The position numbers were made by a program, and so were the translations under genes. A stretch of DNA of 64,000 nucleotides from Nocardioides gansuensis (GTDB lineage Bacteria; Actinomycetota; Actinomycetes; Propionibacteriales; Nocardioidaceae): assembly GCF_003076135.1 (NCBI RefSeq), contig NZ_QDGZ01000003.1, positions 124,001-188,000 of the forward strand, written 5' to 3'. Shown here one piece after another: positions 10,167 through 23,626 of this stretch. The notes beneath the pieces were generated by a model, which saw only the letters and a program-made list of their open reading frames with translations, was not told where the DNA came from and did not search any database. How positions within the stretch are numbered: position 1 is the stretch's first letter; each line of letters opens with the position of its first letter.

Positions 10167-10202
10167 CCCAGAGGTCGCAGGTTCAAATCCTGCCCCCGCT
10201 AC
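10167..10202 (+). repeat. 36-bp tRNA 3'-end direct repeat (candidate att site, left)
   Basis: Contains a perfect T arm (GCAGG-TTCAAAT-CCTGC) and a 3' acceptor strand CCCCGCT. The same 36 bases recur at 43538-43573. No D arm or anticodon arm precedes it, so it is a 3' tRNA fragment, the usual core of an integrase attachment site. The tRNA identity could not be fixed without the 5' half. Confidence 0.7.
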
Positions 10203-10206
10203 TGAA

Positions 10207-10254
10207 AAGTGGCCCGTGACCTGCGGAAACGCAGATCGCGGGCCACTTGTGTTT
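10207..10254 (+). terminator. Rho-independent terminator after tRNA fragment
   Basis: Stem AAGTGGCCCG / CGGGCCACTT with an inner CTGCG/CGCAG stem, followed by TGTGTTT. It sits directly after the tRNA 3' end, as a native tRNA terminator would. Confidence 0.7.
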
Positions 10255-10593
10255 CGATCCATTTCGGCTTGTGTCGCGCTTTGTGACCCAAAACCTCCGC
10301 GCGAGGGCCACGGTCATCCCGGGGCGCCGACGACCGCAGTCGCAGTAGAGAACCTCGCTGACCACTCGAACAGCGTCGCGACGACCTTCAACGACCTCTC
10401 ACCTGAGGCAGTCCAGATCGAGGCGCACCGCGAGCACGCCACCGCCCCCGTGACCAGCGGCGGATCCGGCTTGGTGAAGGTCGACCCGAGGACTCAGTCA
10501 ACTCCGATGAACCCTGCCAGCCGCCCCGGTGCCGGGAGTACATTCGAGCACGTAGATCCGACCAGTGGATCCGAGCCGGCAGAGCTGAGGGCA
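10255..10593. other. Leader region of the LuxR regulator; no gene seen
   Basis: The 339 bp between the terminator and the chosen LuxR start are in frame with that gene but have no domain similarity. Alternative in-frame starts at 10474 (GTG) and 10507 (ATG) lie here, so part of it may be coding. No clear promoter was recognised. Confidence 0.4.
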
Positions 10594-12906
10594 ATGGGGT
10601 CGTCGCGTCACGAGAAAGTCGTCGGGCACTTGCCGCTGGAGATCAACGAGATGGTCGGCCGCCGACAGGAAACGGCCGAGATCCGACAGATCATGGCTTC
10701 TCACCGGCTTGTCACGGTGACCGGACCCGGGGGCATCGGAAAGACGCGCACGGCATTGCACGTCGCCCGTTCGGCCCGTCGTACCTTCGCCGATGGTGCG
10801 TGGTTCGTCGAGCTCGGCTCGTTGCGGGACCCCTCGCTGGTCGGCCAGGTCGTGCTCGAGGCTCTCAAGGTGCCCGACTCTTCGACGCGGGATCCGGTGA
10901 CGGTGCTGATCGAGTACCTTCGCGGCCGCGAGACACTGCTCGTGGTGGACAACTGTGAGCATCTCGTCGTCGGGGTCGCTCGTCTCGTCGATGCGGTGCT
11001 CCGGGAGGTGTCTGGGGTCCAGGTGCTCGCGACCAGCCGTCAGCCGCTCGGAGTGCCAGGCGAGGCGACCTACCGCCTCGCACCGCTGCCGGTTCCGGCA
11101 GAGGAGTTCGCAGACGTGCCGCAGGTCTCTGGCTTCGCGTCGATCGAGCTGTTCGCGGCCCGGGCACGGGCGGCGCTCGGTTCCTTCGAGGTGGATGCGT
11201 CGAACATCCGCGACGTCGTACGCCTCTGCACAACGCTCGAGGCACTGCCGCTCGCGCTCGAGCTGGCGGCGTCCCGACTCAAGGTGATGACGATCGACGA
11301 CCTCCTCCGGCGACTCGACGACCGGTTCACCATGCTCAAGGGGAGCAGCACCGTCGGTGCGCCTCGCCACCAGACGCTCCTCGCCGCGGTGGCCTGGAGC
11401 CACGACTTGTGTACCCCCGCCGAGAAGCTTTTATGGCGTCGGGCCTCGGTGTTTACGGGTGGCTTTGACCTGAACGCGGCGGAGGAGGTGTGCTCGGGCG
11501 GGGACCTGCCCCGCGATCAGGTCTTGGACGCGCTGCTCGGCCTGGTCGACAAGTCCGTCGTCGTCAACGAACAGGGCGACGGCCGGGTGCGGTTCCGGAT
11601 GCTTGCGACGCTCCGCGAGTTCGGCTCGGAGTGCCTCGCGGAGGCTGGGGAGCTCGAAAGCCTCCGTGCCGCCCACTGTGCGTGGACCTCGGGCATGCTG
11701 GCTGAAGCGGCCGCCGAATGGTTCGGTCCGGGCCAGGCCGAGTGGACCGCAAGCCTTCGCCTCGCCCAGTCCGACATCCGGGCCGCGCTGGAGTTCTGCG
11801 CCACCCACCCCGACTACGCCCGCGTCGGCCAGCGAATGGCCGGAGAAAGCTGGTTCCACTGGATCGCCGGCGAATATCTTTCCGAGGGCCGCCTCTGGCT
11901 TGAGAGGCTCCTCGCTGCCGACACCCGACCGAGCGTCGAGCGTGCTCTCGCCCTACGAACCGCAGCAGGGGTCTCCGCGCTCCAAGGAGACACCGGCCGG
12001 GCGGACCAGGCGGCCGCTGAGTGCGAACAGCTCGCCAGCGACCTCGCGCGACCAGACCTCGTCGCCTACGGCGTGCACATGCGGGCGCTCTCCGCCTTCT
12101 TCGCCAACAGGGCTGCGGAGGCGGAAGATCTCTTCCTCCGCGCCCGAACGCTCTACGCCGATTTCACGGTTTCCGAGGCTTGGAGGCTCCTGCTCCTGGT
12201 CCACTACGGCTCCATGCACGCTCTGCAGGGCGACCTGCAAGTCGCTGCCGGCTTGTTCGAGGAGACCCATTCGCGCAGCGAAGAGAACGGTGACCAGTGG
12301 GCGCGCTCATACGCCGTCTGGGGTCGCGGCATGGTCAGCTTCCATGCCGGAGAGCTCGAGGAGGCCGAGACCTCGCTGCTGCGGAGCATCGAGATGAAGC
12401 GACCATTCCACGATCTGCTCGGGCTTGCCCTGGCCCTGGATGCGTTGGCGTGGGTGCTCGCCGCGAAGGGTCAGGCCCTGCGGGCCGCCCAACTCGTGGG
12501 AGCCGCATCGTGGCTGTGGTCCACCTTCGGCATCGACCTCTTCGGCTCCGAGTTCTTCACCGCGCAGCGTGCACAATGCGAGGCCGCCGCCCGCCAGGCG
12601 CTCGGGGACCCGGCCTACGTCGAGGCGGTCCGACAGGGTGCCTCGGCCTCGCTCGACGACACCCTTGGTGAGCTGGTGGACCACGAGCCCGCACACCGCG
12701 TGCCCCGGCGTACCGAGTCGTTGCTGACCAGGCGCGAGCAGGAGGTCGCAGCCCTGGTGGCCGAAGGGCTGACCAACCAGGAGATCGCCGACAGGCTGGT
12801 GATCTCGACGCGTACGGCAGAAGCGCACGTCGAGCACGTGCTGCGCAAGATGGACTTCCGCTCACGAACCCAGATCGCCACCTGGTACGCGACTCGTATC
12901 GACTGA
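10594..12906 (+). CDS. LuxR-family transcriptional regulator with NB-ARC-like ATPase
   Basis: Large signal-integrating regulator of about 770 residues. The N-terminal STAND-type ATPase starts at EMVGRRQE, with Walker A GPGGIGKT and Walker B-like LLVVDNCEHL. TPR-like helices follow in the middle (repeated leucine/alanine pairs, LQGDTGRADQ), and the C-terminal LuxR HTH contains LTRREQEVAALVAEGLTNQE and RTAEAHVEHVL. It is similar to MalT/AfsR-like regulators. The ATG at 10594 was chosen because the ATPase domain begins about 20 residues later; its ribosome site is poor, so starts at 10507 or 10474 remain possible. Its last 312 bp are duplicated at 15713-16024. The target is unknown. Confidence 0.85.
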   Translation: MGSSRHEKVVGHLPLEINEMVGRRQETAEIRQIMASHRLVTVTGPGGIGKTRTALHVARSARRTFADGAWFVELGSLRDPSLVGQVVLEALKVPDSSTRDPVTVLIEYLRGRETLLVVDNCEHLVVGVARLVDAVLREVSGVQVLATSRQPLGVPGEATYRLAPLPVPAEEFADVPQVSGFASIELFAARARAALGSFEVDASNIRDVVRLCTTLEALPLALELAASRLKVMTIDDLLRRLDDRFTMLKGSSTVGAPRHQTLLAAVAWSHDLCTPAEKLLWRRASVFTGGFDLNAAEEVCSGGDLPRDQVLDALLGLVDKSVVVNEQGDGRVRFRMLATLREFGSECLAEAGELESLRAAHCAWTSGMLAEAAAEWFGPGQAEWTASLRLAQSDIRAALEFCATHPDYARVGQRMAGESWFHWIAGEYLSEGRLWLERLLAADTRPSVERALALRTAAGVSALQGDTGRADQAAAECEQLASDLARPDLVAYGVHMRALSAFFANRAAEAEDLFLRARTLYADFTVSEAWRLLLLVHYGSMHALQGDLQVAAGLFEETHSRSEENGDQWARSYAVWGRGMVSFHAGELEEAETSLLRSIEMKRPFHDLLGLALALDALAWVLAAKGQALRAAQLVGAASWLWSTFGIDLFGSEFFTAQRAQCEAAARQALGDPAYVEAVRQGASASLDDTLGELVDHEPAHRVPRRTESLLTRREQEVAALVAEGLTNQEIADRLVISTRTAEAHVEHVLRKMDFRSRTQIATWYATRID

Positions 12907-13018
12907 CCTGACGGTGCCGCCAGGAGGGGTGGCGCCGGGCCGGGCGGCGCACCGCAGTGTCGAGCCATGACGGATCGCACGGATCTGCGTCGTGCGCCGG
13001 ATGCTGGTTCGGGGTCTC

Positions 13019-13242
13019 TGGGGTCAAATCAACCTCGAGCTTCTCCGCAAGATACTCCCGGTCGAACTCCTTGTTCCCCCCGACGTACAAGGCGATCATC
13101 CGCCGGATGAGCCCCTGCTCCAGCAGCTGGCCGAGGCTCGAGTCGTCGACCCCGCGGCTGTTGCAGACGATCTCCAGGCAGGCCACTTCGGTGAGTTGAT
13201 GTCAGCCAGCGCCTCTACGGCGGAGGCGACCGTCTTGTCCAT
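13019..13242 (-). pseudogene. Remnant of 3-oxoacid CoA-transferase subunit A
   Basis: From a start-like MDKTVASAVEALADI (13242 downward), the frame skips the glycine-rich GGFGLCG region and resumes as NSRGVDDSSLGQLLEQ, YVGGNKEFDREYL and LEVDLTP, all in subunit A order. The catalytic-domain middle and the whole C-terminus are lost, and a frame change is needed. It resembles the intact subunit at 39120-39839, so a second CoA-transferase once lay here. Confidence 0.65.
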
Positions 13243-13310
13243 CACGCGACCCCGGAAGCGAGTCCGAGCGTCGCGGCAGCCTCGTCGACGCTGGCCGGCT
13301 CGCCCGGCGC

Positions 13311-13380
13311 CGCGGCAGGAAGACCCTGGCCGATCCGGTGGTCGTCGCGGCAGGAAGACCCTGGCCGATCCGGTGGTCGT
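13311..13380. repeat. 35-bp perfect tandem duplication
   Basis: The unit beginning CGCGGCAGGAAGACC occurs twice head to tail (13311-13345 and 13346-13380) with no spacer. It lies in otherwise non-coding decayed DNA upstream of the CoA-transferase remnant and has only two units. Confidence 0.85.
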
Positions 13381-13492
13381 AGAAGTCGGGGCGAACCCGC
13401 TGCCTGACACCCGCTACCGCCCGTCCCCGACCCGGTACCGCCACACAGCGAGCCGCCCAGTCACGGCCGCCCGTTTCGGAGAGGTCTTTCGG

Positions 13493-13512
13493 ATCAGTAG
13501 TTTTCCCGGATG
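13493..13512 (+). promoter_or_regulatory. Candidate BphT operator, copy 1 (orphan leader)
   Basis: Reads ATCAGTAGTTTTCCCGGATG, one change from the other three copies (18925, 30379 and 42514 reversed). The following DNA to about 13655 also resembles the bphA1 leader: GGTGAG, ACGCCACACGATGG, AGGGACACG and CGGATCCTC recur in order. The operon that should follow is gone; an enoyl-CoA hydratase tail follows instead. Confidence 0.7.
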
Positions 13513-13660
13513 CCCCAATGGTGAGACACGCCACACGATGGATGCCGGTCAGTGATCAGGGACACGTATCGCCCCTTTACTCCGTCTACGAAGCGGATCC
13601 TCTGACCTCACGCTCGATTGACGATCGAAAAGAACATCCAATGCCGACGGGAAGGGTAGC

Positions 13661-13831
13661 CCCACTGCTACGAAGCAGCTCGTGAACCTTGCCGTCAATG
13701 AGGGCATCGCTGCGGCCGACCTCGGCATGGCGGAGGTACGGCGGGCTATTTTCCGTTCGGATGACTTCGTCACCGGTGTCATCTCGTACCGGGATAACGG
13801 CATCGGCCAAGCCAAGTTCGAAGGGCGTTGA
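13661..13831 (+). pseudogene. C-terminal remnant of enoyl-CoA hydratase
   Basis: The 56 codons before the TGA at 13829 encode a tail (ATKQLVNLAVNEGI, FRSDDFVTGVISYRDNG, QAKFEG) that closely follows the end of the intact hydratase at 32336-33151 (SKRLVAIAVNQGV, GSADFRTGVRSYRENG, AQFEG). A stop (TAG at 13658) interrupts the frame upstream and no N-terminal part exists. It is a deleted paralogue. Confidence 0.7.
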
Positions 13832-13940
13832 CCATGACCCACGAGCTTCCTCTGAAGTTTACATCCGCTGTTCTTCTACGACCGAAACCGCGACATAACA
13901 CGCAAACTCCAGGCCACTGTAAGCCTCTGAAGGAAATATT

Positions 13941-15248
13941 ATGACAATGTTGTTGCCATCCACGAACGTCGCCCAGACCCTCGCTGAACGCCGCAGATCC
14001 CTACGGGCAACGGCAATCGGGAACGCGCTCGAGTGGTTTGACTGGACGTTGTACACCACTTTCTCCGCCTACCTGGCGTTGCAGTTCTTCGACCCCAGCG
14101 ACCCGACGTCGGCGCTGCTGTCAACGTTCGCAATCTTTGCGGTCGGGTTCTTGATGCGACCTCTTGGCGGGTGGTTTTTCGGCTGGCTCGGGGATCGTCG
14201 CGGCCGCAAGGTCGCAATGATAGCCACCATGCTGCTGCTCGCGTTCACGTCTGTCGCGATCGCGGTGACCCCCAGTTACGAGGCCATCGGCGTTTGGGCA
14301 TCCGTGCTTCTGTTGTTTTGGCGGCTACTCCAAGGGCTTGCCTACGGCGGCGAGACCGGTGTTGCGTACACCTATGCCGCCGAACTCGCGCCGCCGGACA
14401 AGCGCGCCTTTTGGTCCAGCTCAATCTTCGTCAGCGTGATGATCGGGGTTATGGCTGCAACCGGACTCGCGGCGGTGTTGACATCGGTGTTGAGCACTGA
14501 GGACATGGAGGCCTGGGGGTGGCGGGTAGGCTTCGCGATCGGTGGTGTTCTGGGCATATACGCAATGATCCTGCGGCGCAGCGCCGGCGAGAGCGACGTC
14601 TTTGAAAAAGCACGCACGGCAACTGGACCGGAGGTGCGTTCGCTGACCCGCCGTGACATTCTTCGTATGTCCGCGCGCATCATCATGATCGCCGCCTTCG
14701 CGCAAGTCGGGTTCTACATTTGGGTTGCTTTCCCCCCGGCATTCGCGATCGCCACCAAAGGCATGGACCCCCAGGGCGCGTATATCGCCGGTCTCCTCGC
14801 TCAGGCTATCGCGGTCTTCTGGCTACCGATATGCGGAATCATGGCGGACAAATTCGGCCGCAAACGCATGCTCGCCATCTATGGCGTCGGAGTGGTCCTG
14901 GCAGTGGTCCCAGTCAGTATGATCCTCGGCTCTCAACCCTGGACACTTTTCGTCTCACTGCTGGTCGGCCTGTTGGTCTGGTGCCTGTGCTCAAGCATGT
15001 TTCCGGCGATACTCTCGGAGCAAGTGCCCACCTTTGCTCGCGCGCGTACCGTGGGTATGGTCTCCTCTGTGTCCGCGGCTCTGTTCGGCGGTACGGCCCC
15101 GTACTTGAACACCTGGCTTAGCTCCATCGGGCTTGAATGGATCTTCCACATCTACCTGATGGGCCTCGGCGCGCTGGCGCTCATCGCGGCCTTCGTCATT
15201 AAAGAGACCAAGGGCGTGCCACTAGATGAAATTGGAACCTCTCGATGA
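13941..15248 (+). CDS. MFS metabolite:H+ symporter
   Basis: Inner-membrane transporter of 435 residues with 12 likely helices. It belongs to the metabolite:H+ symporter branch (ProP/ShiA/aromatic acid type): GNALEWFDW in helix 1, GWLGDRRGRK after helix 2, and RLLQGLAYGGE in helix 4. AGGAAA precedes the ATG. The gene has visibly more A/T and less biased codons than its neighbours, suggesting separate acquisition. With the adjacent tautomerase it forms an intact pair between the two LuxR 3' copies, and may import an organic acid for catabolism. Confidence 0.88.
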   Translation: MTMLLPSTNVAQTLAERRRSLRATAIGNALEWFDWTLYTTFSAYLALQFFDPSDPTSALLSTFAIFAVGFLMRPLGGWFFGWLGDRRGRKVAMIATMLLLAFTSVAIAVTPSYEAIGVWASVLLLFWRLLQGLAYGGETGVAYTYAAELAPPDKRAFWSSSIFVSVMIGVMAATGLAAVLTSVLSTEDMEAWGWRVGFAIGGVLGIYAMILRRSAGESDVFEKARTATGPEVRSLTRRDILRMSARIIMIAAFAQVGFYIWVAFPPAFAIATKGMDPQGAYIAGLLAQAIAVFWLPICGIMADKFGRKRMLAIYGVGVVLAVVPVSMILGSQPWTLFVSLLVGLLVWCLCSSMFPAILSEQVPTFARARTVGMVSSVSAALFGGTAPYLNTWLSSIGLEWIFHIYLMGLGALALIAAFVIKETKGVPLDEIGTSR

Positions 15249-15294
15249 TCACAGTGCGATTCCGGGTGCCACCGCACACGAATGAGGAGCCTCG

Positions 15295-15690
15295 ATGCCC
15301 ATAGTCGATATCACTCTGATCGAAGGACGACGCTCTCCCGAGGTCATCCGCGCGATCGCTGACGGCGTTCACGATGCGCTCGTCGAGCACTTTGGCATCC
15401 CGACCGACGATCGATTCCAGATCGTCCATCGGAAGCAGCTTGACGAACTCATCTATGATCGCTCGTTCCTTGGCGGGCCGAGGTCCGATGGGTACGTGAT
15501 GGTGCGAATCACCGTCGGTAAAGAACGACCCGAGCTCATCAAGCATGCCTTGTACAGAGCCATCGCGGACAACCTCGCCCGAAATGCGCATGTCGATCCC
15601 GAGGACGTCTTCATCGCGCTCAATACCGTGGCGTTATCCGACCTCTCCGTCGCAGGCGGGCGCCCATTCCGCCCACCCCACATAACCTGA
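15295..15690 (+). CDS. Tautomerase-superfamily protein (malonate semialdehyde decarboxylase-like)
   Basis: 131 residues beginning Met-Pro; the exposed Pro-1 is the catalytic base or acid of the superfamily. Length and the LIEGRRSPE, FGIPTDDRFQ and later ITVGKERPE segments match the longer MSAD-like branch rather than 60-70-residue 4-oxalocrotonate tautomerases. The Asp at mature position 37, essential in MSAD, is present; the following basic pair appears as Lys/Arg instead of two Arg. The true reaction could be keto-enol tautomerisation or decarboxylation of a 3-oxo acid. It lies 46 bp after the MFS gene. Confidence 0.8.
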   Translation: MPIVDITLIEGRRSPEVIRAIADGVHDALVEHFGIPTDDRFQIVHRKQLDELIYDRSFLGGPRSDGYVMVRITVGKERPELIKHALYRAIADNLARNAHVDPEDVFIALNTVALSDLSVAGGRPFRPPHIT

Positions 15691-15712
15691 TCTCAACAGG
15701 AACCGAATCGGT

Positions 15713-16024
15713 CAGGCGCTCGGGGACCCGGCTTACGTCGAGGCGGTCCGACAGGGTGCCTCGGCCTCGCTCGACGACACCCTTGGTGAGCTGGTGGACC
15801 ACGAGCCCGCACACCGCGCGCCGCAGCGTACCGAGTCGTTGCTGACCAGGCGCGACCAGGAGGTCGCAGCCCTGGTGGCCGAAGGGCTGACCAACCAGGA
15901 GATCGCCGACAGGCTGGTGATCTCGACGCGTACGGCAGAAGCGCACGTCGAGCACGTGTTACGCAAGTTGGACTTCCGTTCGCGTACGCAGATTGCCACC
16001 TGGTTCACGACTCGTGCTGACTGA
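15713..16024 (+). repeat. Duplicated 3' end of the LuxR regulator gene
   Basis: An ungapped 312-bp copy of 12595-12906. It is nearly identical for the first 240 bp and more diverged in the last 70. It encodes the whole LuxR HTH from LLTRRDQEVAALVAEG to TTRAD-stop, but has no ATPase or TPR part. A start at 15794 could give a 76-residue stand-alone HTH peptide, though no ribosome site is obvious. The two copies flank the MFS/tautomerase pair as direct repeats. Confidence 0.85.
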
Positions 16025-16101
16025 CGTTGGCGTGCCAGGATGAGGTGGGTATCGGTCGCTCAGGTGATAGCGGACCCGCGGAACACTATGCAGCGCTTTG
16101 G

Positions 16102-16450
16102 TCAACCGATCAGATCCAGCTCTGAGTGCGCACCGGGGCGTTCTTCGCTCCGCCGGTCGCGGCATCCGCCGCATTGGGCCGCAGCCCCGGCCAGCACCAC
16201 GAGTGTGAGTCCTGCGTACTGCGACGCCGATGGGTTCTGCTGGAGCACGGCCAGTCCCAGGAGTACGCCGAATGCGGGCTCGAGGGCCATCAGGGTGCCG
16301 AACGCGGTCCGGCGTCATGTGACGCAGCGCGAGCACCTCCAGCGCGAACGGGATCACTCGGAGCAGGAGAGCGAGCCCCAGCGCCCAGACGAGCACTCTG
16401 CTGTCGATATGTCCTGTGGCCTGCGGGATACCCACGGCGGCACCGGGATC
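16102..16450 (-). pseudogene. Remnant of a second EamA/RhtA-type exporter
   Basis: Two frames are needed. The upstream piece (16450 to about 16306) encodes LVWALGLALLLRVIPFALEVLALRHM, broken here as two helices of an RhtA-like exporter. The downstream piece (16290-16102) resumes MALEPAFGVLLGLAVLQQNP and AGLTLVVLAGAAAQ, the last two helices. The N-terminal half is missing. It differs from the remnant at 9326, so two exporters have decayed here. Confidence 0.6.
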
Positions 16451-16475
16451 TCCGAACCGCCACGTCCCATCACCG

Positions 16476-17012
16476 CTTGGCCTGCCATGGACCGACCGCG
16501 TCGAGGAGGCTGTCCGCCGCATCGCTCGTCAGACTGGCGAGAGCGCGTTCTTCTCGGTGAAGCGCGGCAACGAGACCGTGTGCCTTCTCCGCGAGGACGG
16601 CAACTTCCCCATCCGCTCGCACGTCCTGTACGAAGGCGTCCGCTTCCCGCTCGGGGCGGCTTCTGCTGGCCTGGCGATTCTCGCGCACCTGTCAGAACGC
16701 GAACGCGAGACCTATCTGGCCGAGCGCACACTCACCCACGCTTATGGCGCGGAGCATGCCCCTGGTCCGTTGAGGGAACGGATCGCAGAGACGCGACGGT
16801 CGGGCTTTGCACTGAATCCCGGCCAAATTGTTGAGGGTATCTGGGGGATGGCGTCGGCTGTCTTCGACGGCTCGGGTGACCCCCGCTGGGCGTTGAGCAT
16901 CAACGGCATCGAGGCGCGCTTCCCCGAAGCTCGGCGGGCGGCGATAGTCAACGCCCTCTCGGCGCAGTGGGCCCGGTTTGTTGCTGGCACCGTCCTGGAC
17001 GCCCGCACCTGA
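16476..17012 (+). pseudogene. IclR-family regulator lacking its HTH
   Basis: The effector-binding half of an IclR regulator is intact (GESAFFSVKRGNETVCLLRE, RFPLGAASAGLAILA, GFALNPGQIVEGIWGMASAV), about 175 residues, but the N-terminal winged HTH is absent. The frame instead runs back into the reverse of the EamA remnant. Without DNA-binding residues it cannot be a normal regulator; it is most likely a recombination fragment. Confidence 0.7.
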
Positions 17013-17089
17013 TCACTGTCTCGGCGGTCGCCCGCGCCCCCGCCGGCGCGGGCCGCTGGCAACGCCGGCTCGCAGACTGACCGCTTAGC

Positions 17090-17587
17090 TTAGCTCGACC
17101 GACGGTCGGGATCCGCCTCGATATCGGACCGAGCGGTTGATGAGAATTGCGCATCCCCTTGGCTCACCGAGCGGCCCTCGGTGTCGACGAAGGCAACTCG
17201 GAGTGGGTGACCTGACTGCGCTGAGGTGGGGACCACGGTGAGCTCATTGCGTGGCAAGTGCGCTGCCCCCCACTGCTGCAGCGCGGCTAAGACGATGTTC
17301 AGATCATGTCCTGCGGGGGTGGGCTCGTAGGCCCAGCGTGTGCGTTGTTGTGGCGCTCGGTAGGGCACCTTCTGCAGCACGCCGTGCTCGACGAGGACGC
17401 CCAGTCGGTCGGTGAGCACGTCGGTCGCGATGCCGAGTGAATCACGGAACTCAGCGAAGGTGCGTCGGCCGAACAGGGTCTCGCGGATGATCAGGAAGCT
17501 CCACGGATCCGCGAGCACACCCAGGCTGCGCGCGATGGCGCAGGTGTCCTCGAGCGCGCGGGTACGAGCGCGGGACCGAACAGTCAT
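17090..17587 (-). CDS. HxlR-family transcriptional regulator
   Basis: 165-residue MarR-like winged-helix regulator. The HxlR signature CAIARSLGVLADPWSFLIIRE, RRTFAEFRDSLGIA and VLTDRLGVLVEHGVL is clear, followed by an about 60-residue effector tail. The ATG at 17587 was chosen because conserved sequence begins about 12 residues later; a GTG at 17620 is also possible. It is divergent from the aldo/keto reductase, with 87 bp between, so it probably controls that gene and itself. Confidence 0.87.
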   Translation of the reverse strand: MTVRSRARTRALEDTCAIARSLGVLADPWSFLIIRETLFGRRTFAEFRDSLGIATDVLTDRLGVLVEHGVLQKVPYRAPQQRTRWAYEPTPAGHDLNIVLAALQQWGAAHLPRNELTVVPTSAQSGHPLRVAFVDTEGRSVSQGDAQFSSTARSDIEADPDRRSS

Positions 17588-17674
17588 GGCTCGATCGTAG
17601 TCCTGGGTTGGCACGGCCAAGTCCGAAGGCTAGATTGGCATTGCCAACTCAGTCTGCAGCGAGGAAACTCTGTC

Positions 17675-18730
17675 ATGCGCTTCAAGACCTTCGGCCGTCG
17701 CACAGGACTGCGCGTGTCGCAGTACGCCCTCGGAACCGGCAACTTCGGGACCGGGTGGGGCGCGGGCGCCGAGCCGGAGGAGGCCCGGGCGATCTTCGAT
17801 CGGTTCCGCGACGTTGGCGGCAACTTCATCGACACTGCCGATGCCTACCAGATCGGCGAGTCCGAGCGGCTTCTCGGTCAATTCATCGGCTCCGACCGTG
17901 ACGACATCGTGCTGGCGACCAAGTACACCGTGGGCGCGTCGGCGGACCGGCGGCTCTCCCGTACCGGTAACGGGCGCAAGAACCTTCGATTGTCGGTCGA
18001 GGCGAGCCTTGCCCGGCTCGACACCGACCACATCGACCTCCTGTGGGTCCACTACCCCGACGAGCTGACCCCGGTCGACGAGATCCTGCGCGGTCTGGAC
18101 GACCTCGTCAGCCAGGGGAAGATATTGCACGCTGCCTTCTCGAACTTCCCGGCATGGCGGACAGCGCGCGCCGCCGCGCTCGCGGATGCGGCCCGGTGGG
18201 AGCCGGTCGCTGGCATCCAGGTCGAGTACAGCCTGGTCGAGCGCTCCGCGGACCGGGAACAGCTGCCGATGGCTGAGGCGCTGGGGCTCGGTGTGACGAC
18301 GTGGTCGCCCCTCGGTGGGGGTCTTCTCACCGGCAAGTACCGAACCTCCGACGACGGGCGTCTCACGGATCTCAAGACCTTGATCCACACCGAGTCGTCG
18401 GCTCAGAAGACTGCCGTCGTCGACGCTGTGCTGGAGGTGGCCGAGGACCTCGGACGACCAGCTGCTCAGGTGGCGATGGCCTGGGTCAACGAACGGTCGC
18501 GACGCTGCTCGACCGCCGTGGTGCCGGTCATCGGGCCGCGCTCGACCGCACAACTGGCCGAGTACCTCGATGCATTGGAAGTCAGACTCACTGAGGAGCA
18601 GTACGCCCGATTGAGCGCAGTTAGTGCTCCCGACCTAGGTGTCCCGCACACAGCTAACGCAGCGAAGCTCGACGGTCTGCAGGGCGGCCGCGCCGACTTG
18701 GTGGACCAGCCTGCCTTCCCGGTCGCCTGA
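17675..18730 (+). CDS. Aldo/keto reductase
   Basis: NADPH-dependent carbonyl reductase, 351 residues, (beta/alpha)8 barrel. The catalytic set is visible: Asp in FIDTADAYQIGESE (Asp, Tyr), Lys in LATKYTVG, and His in LLWVHYPDE. The C-terminal cofactor loop is seen in VVPVIGPRSTAQL. It belongs to the AKR11/12-like bacterial class. The physiological substrate is unknown. It is divergent from an HxlR regulator, which often responds to quinones or aldehydes. A detoxifying role near an aromatic pathway fits but is inference. Confidence 0.9.
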   Translation: MRFKTFGRRTGLRVSQYALGTGNFGTGWGAGAEPEEARAIFDRFRDVGGNFIDTADAYQIGESERLLGQFIGSDRDDIVLATKYTVGASADRRLSRTGNGRKNLRLSVEASLARLDTDHIDLLWVHYPDELTPVDEILRGLDDLVSQGKILHAAFSNFPAWRTARAAALADAARWEPVAGIQVEYSLVERSADREQLPMAEALGLGVTTWSPLGGGLLTGKYRTSDDGRLTDLKTLIHTESSAQKTAVVDAVLEVAEDLGRPAAQVAMAWVNERSRRCSTAVVPVIGPRSTAQLAEYLDALEVRLTEEQYARLSAVSAPDLGVPHTANAAKLDGLQGGRADLVDQPAFPVA

Positions 18731-18835
18731 TCAGGGGTCACCTCCCGCGCTCCTTCGCAGCGCGGAGCTCGCCGACGTTGTGAACCACCTTTACCGCGCC
18801 CCCATGGTCCTCGGGGCAGTGGTGCCGAGGGCTGA

Positions 18836-20479
<1,644 letters not shown>

Positions 20480-20541
20480 CCGAGCAGGGGCGTCGACCGC
20501 CTGCTACCCGACACACTCTTCGGCCAAGAAATAGGTCCGCC

Positions 20542-23522
<2,981 letters not shown>

Positions 23523-23626
23523 GCCGTCGGCCGCCTTCCGGGCCCAATCGCGTGTTCTCCATCGGCGCCGCCCGGCGACCGGTGCCCCTGTCGACGGCGG
23601 AAGCCGCATCTAGGAAAGGTTAGACA

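Larger units (their letters stand above)
9985..10254 (+). repeat. Island-border repeat, left copy
   Basis: About 260 bp related to 43361-43626. It opens with a conserved block (TTGAGTCG, then TTTATGTCCCGAAA and GCGCAAGCCGTC), runs through a diverged middle, and ends in a tRNA 3' end plus a terminator. A third partial copy of the opening block lies at 54570-54620. The shared architecture suggests border DNA carried by related integrative elements. Confidence 0.65.

Noticed and set aside
10140..10202. Functional tRNA gene
   Set aside because: Only the T arm and 3' acceptor are present; no D arm, anticodon loop or matching 5' acceptor strand in either copy.
9988..10593. Long N-terminal extension of the LuxR regulator
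   Set aside because: The frame happens to be open through the tRNA fragment and terminator; a protein reading through a tRNA end (QVQIL-like residues) is an artefact.
13311..13380. CRISPR array
   Set aside because: Two 35-bp units abut without spacer; no further units and no cas genes in the window.
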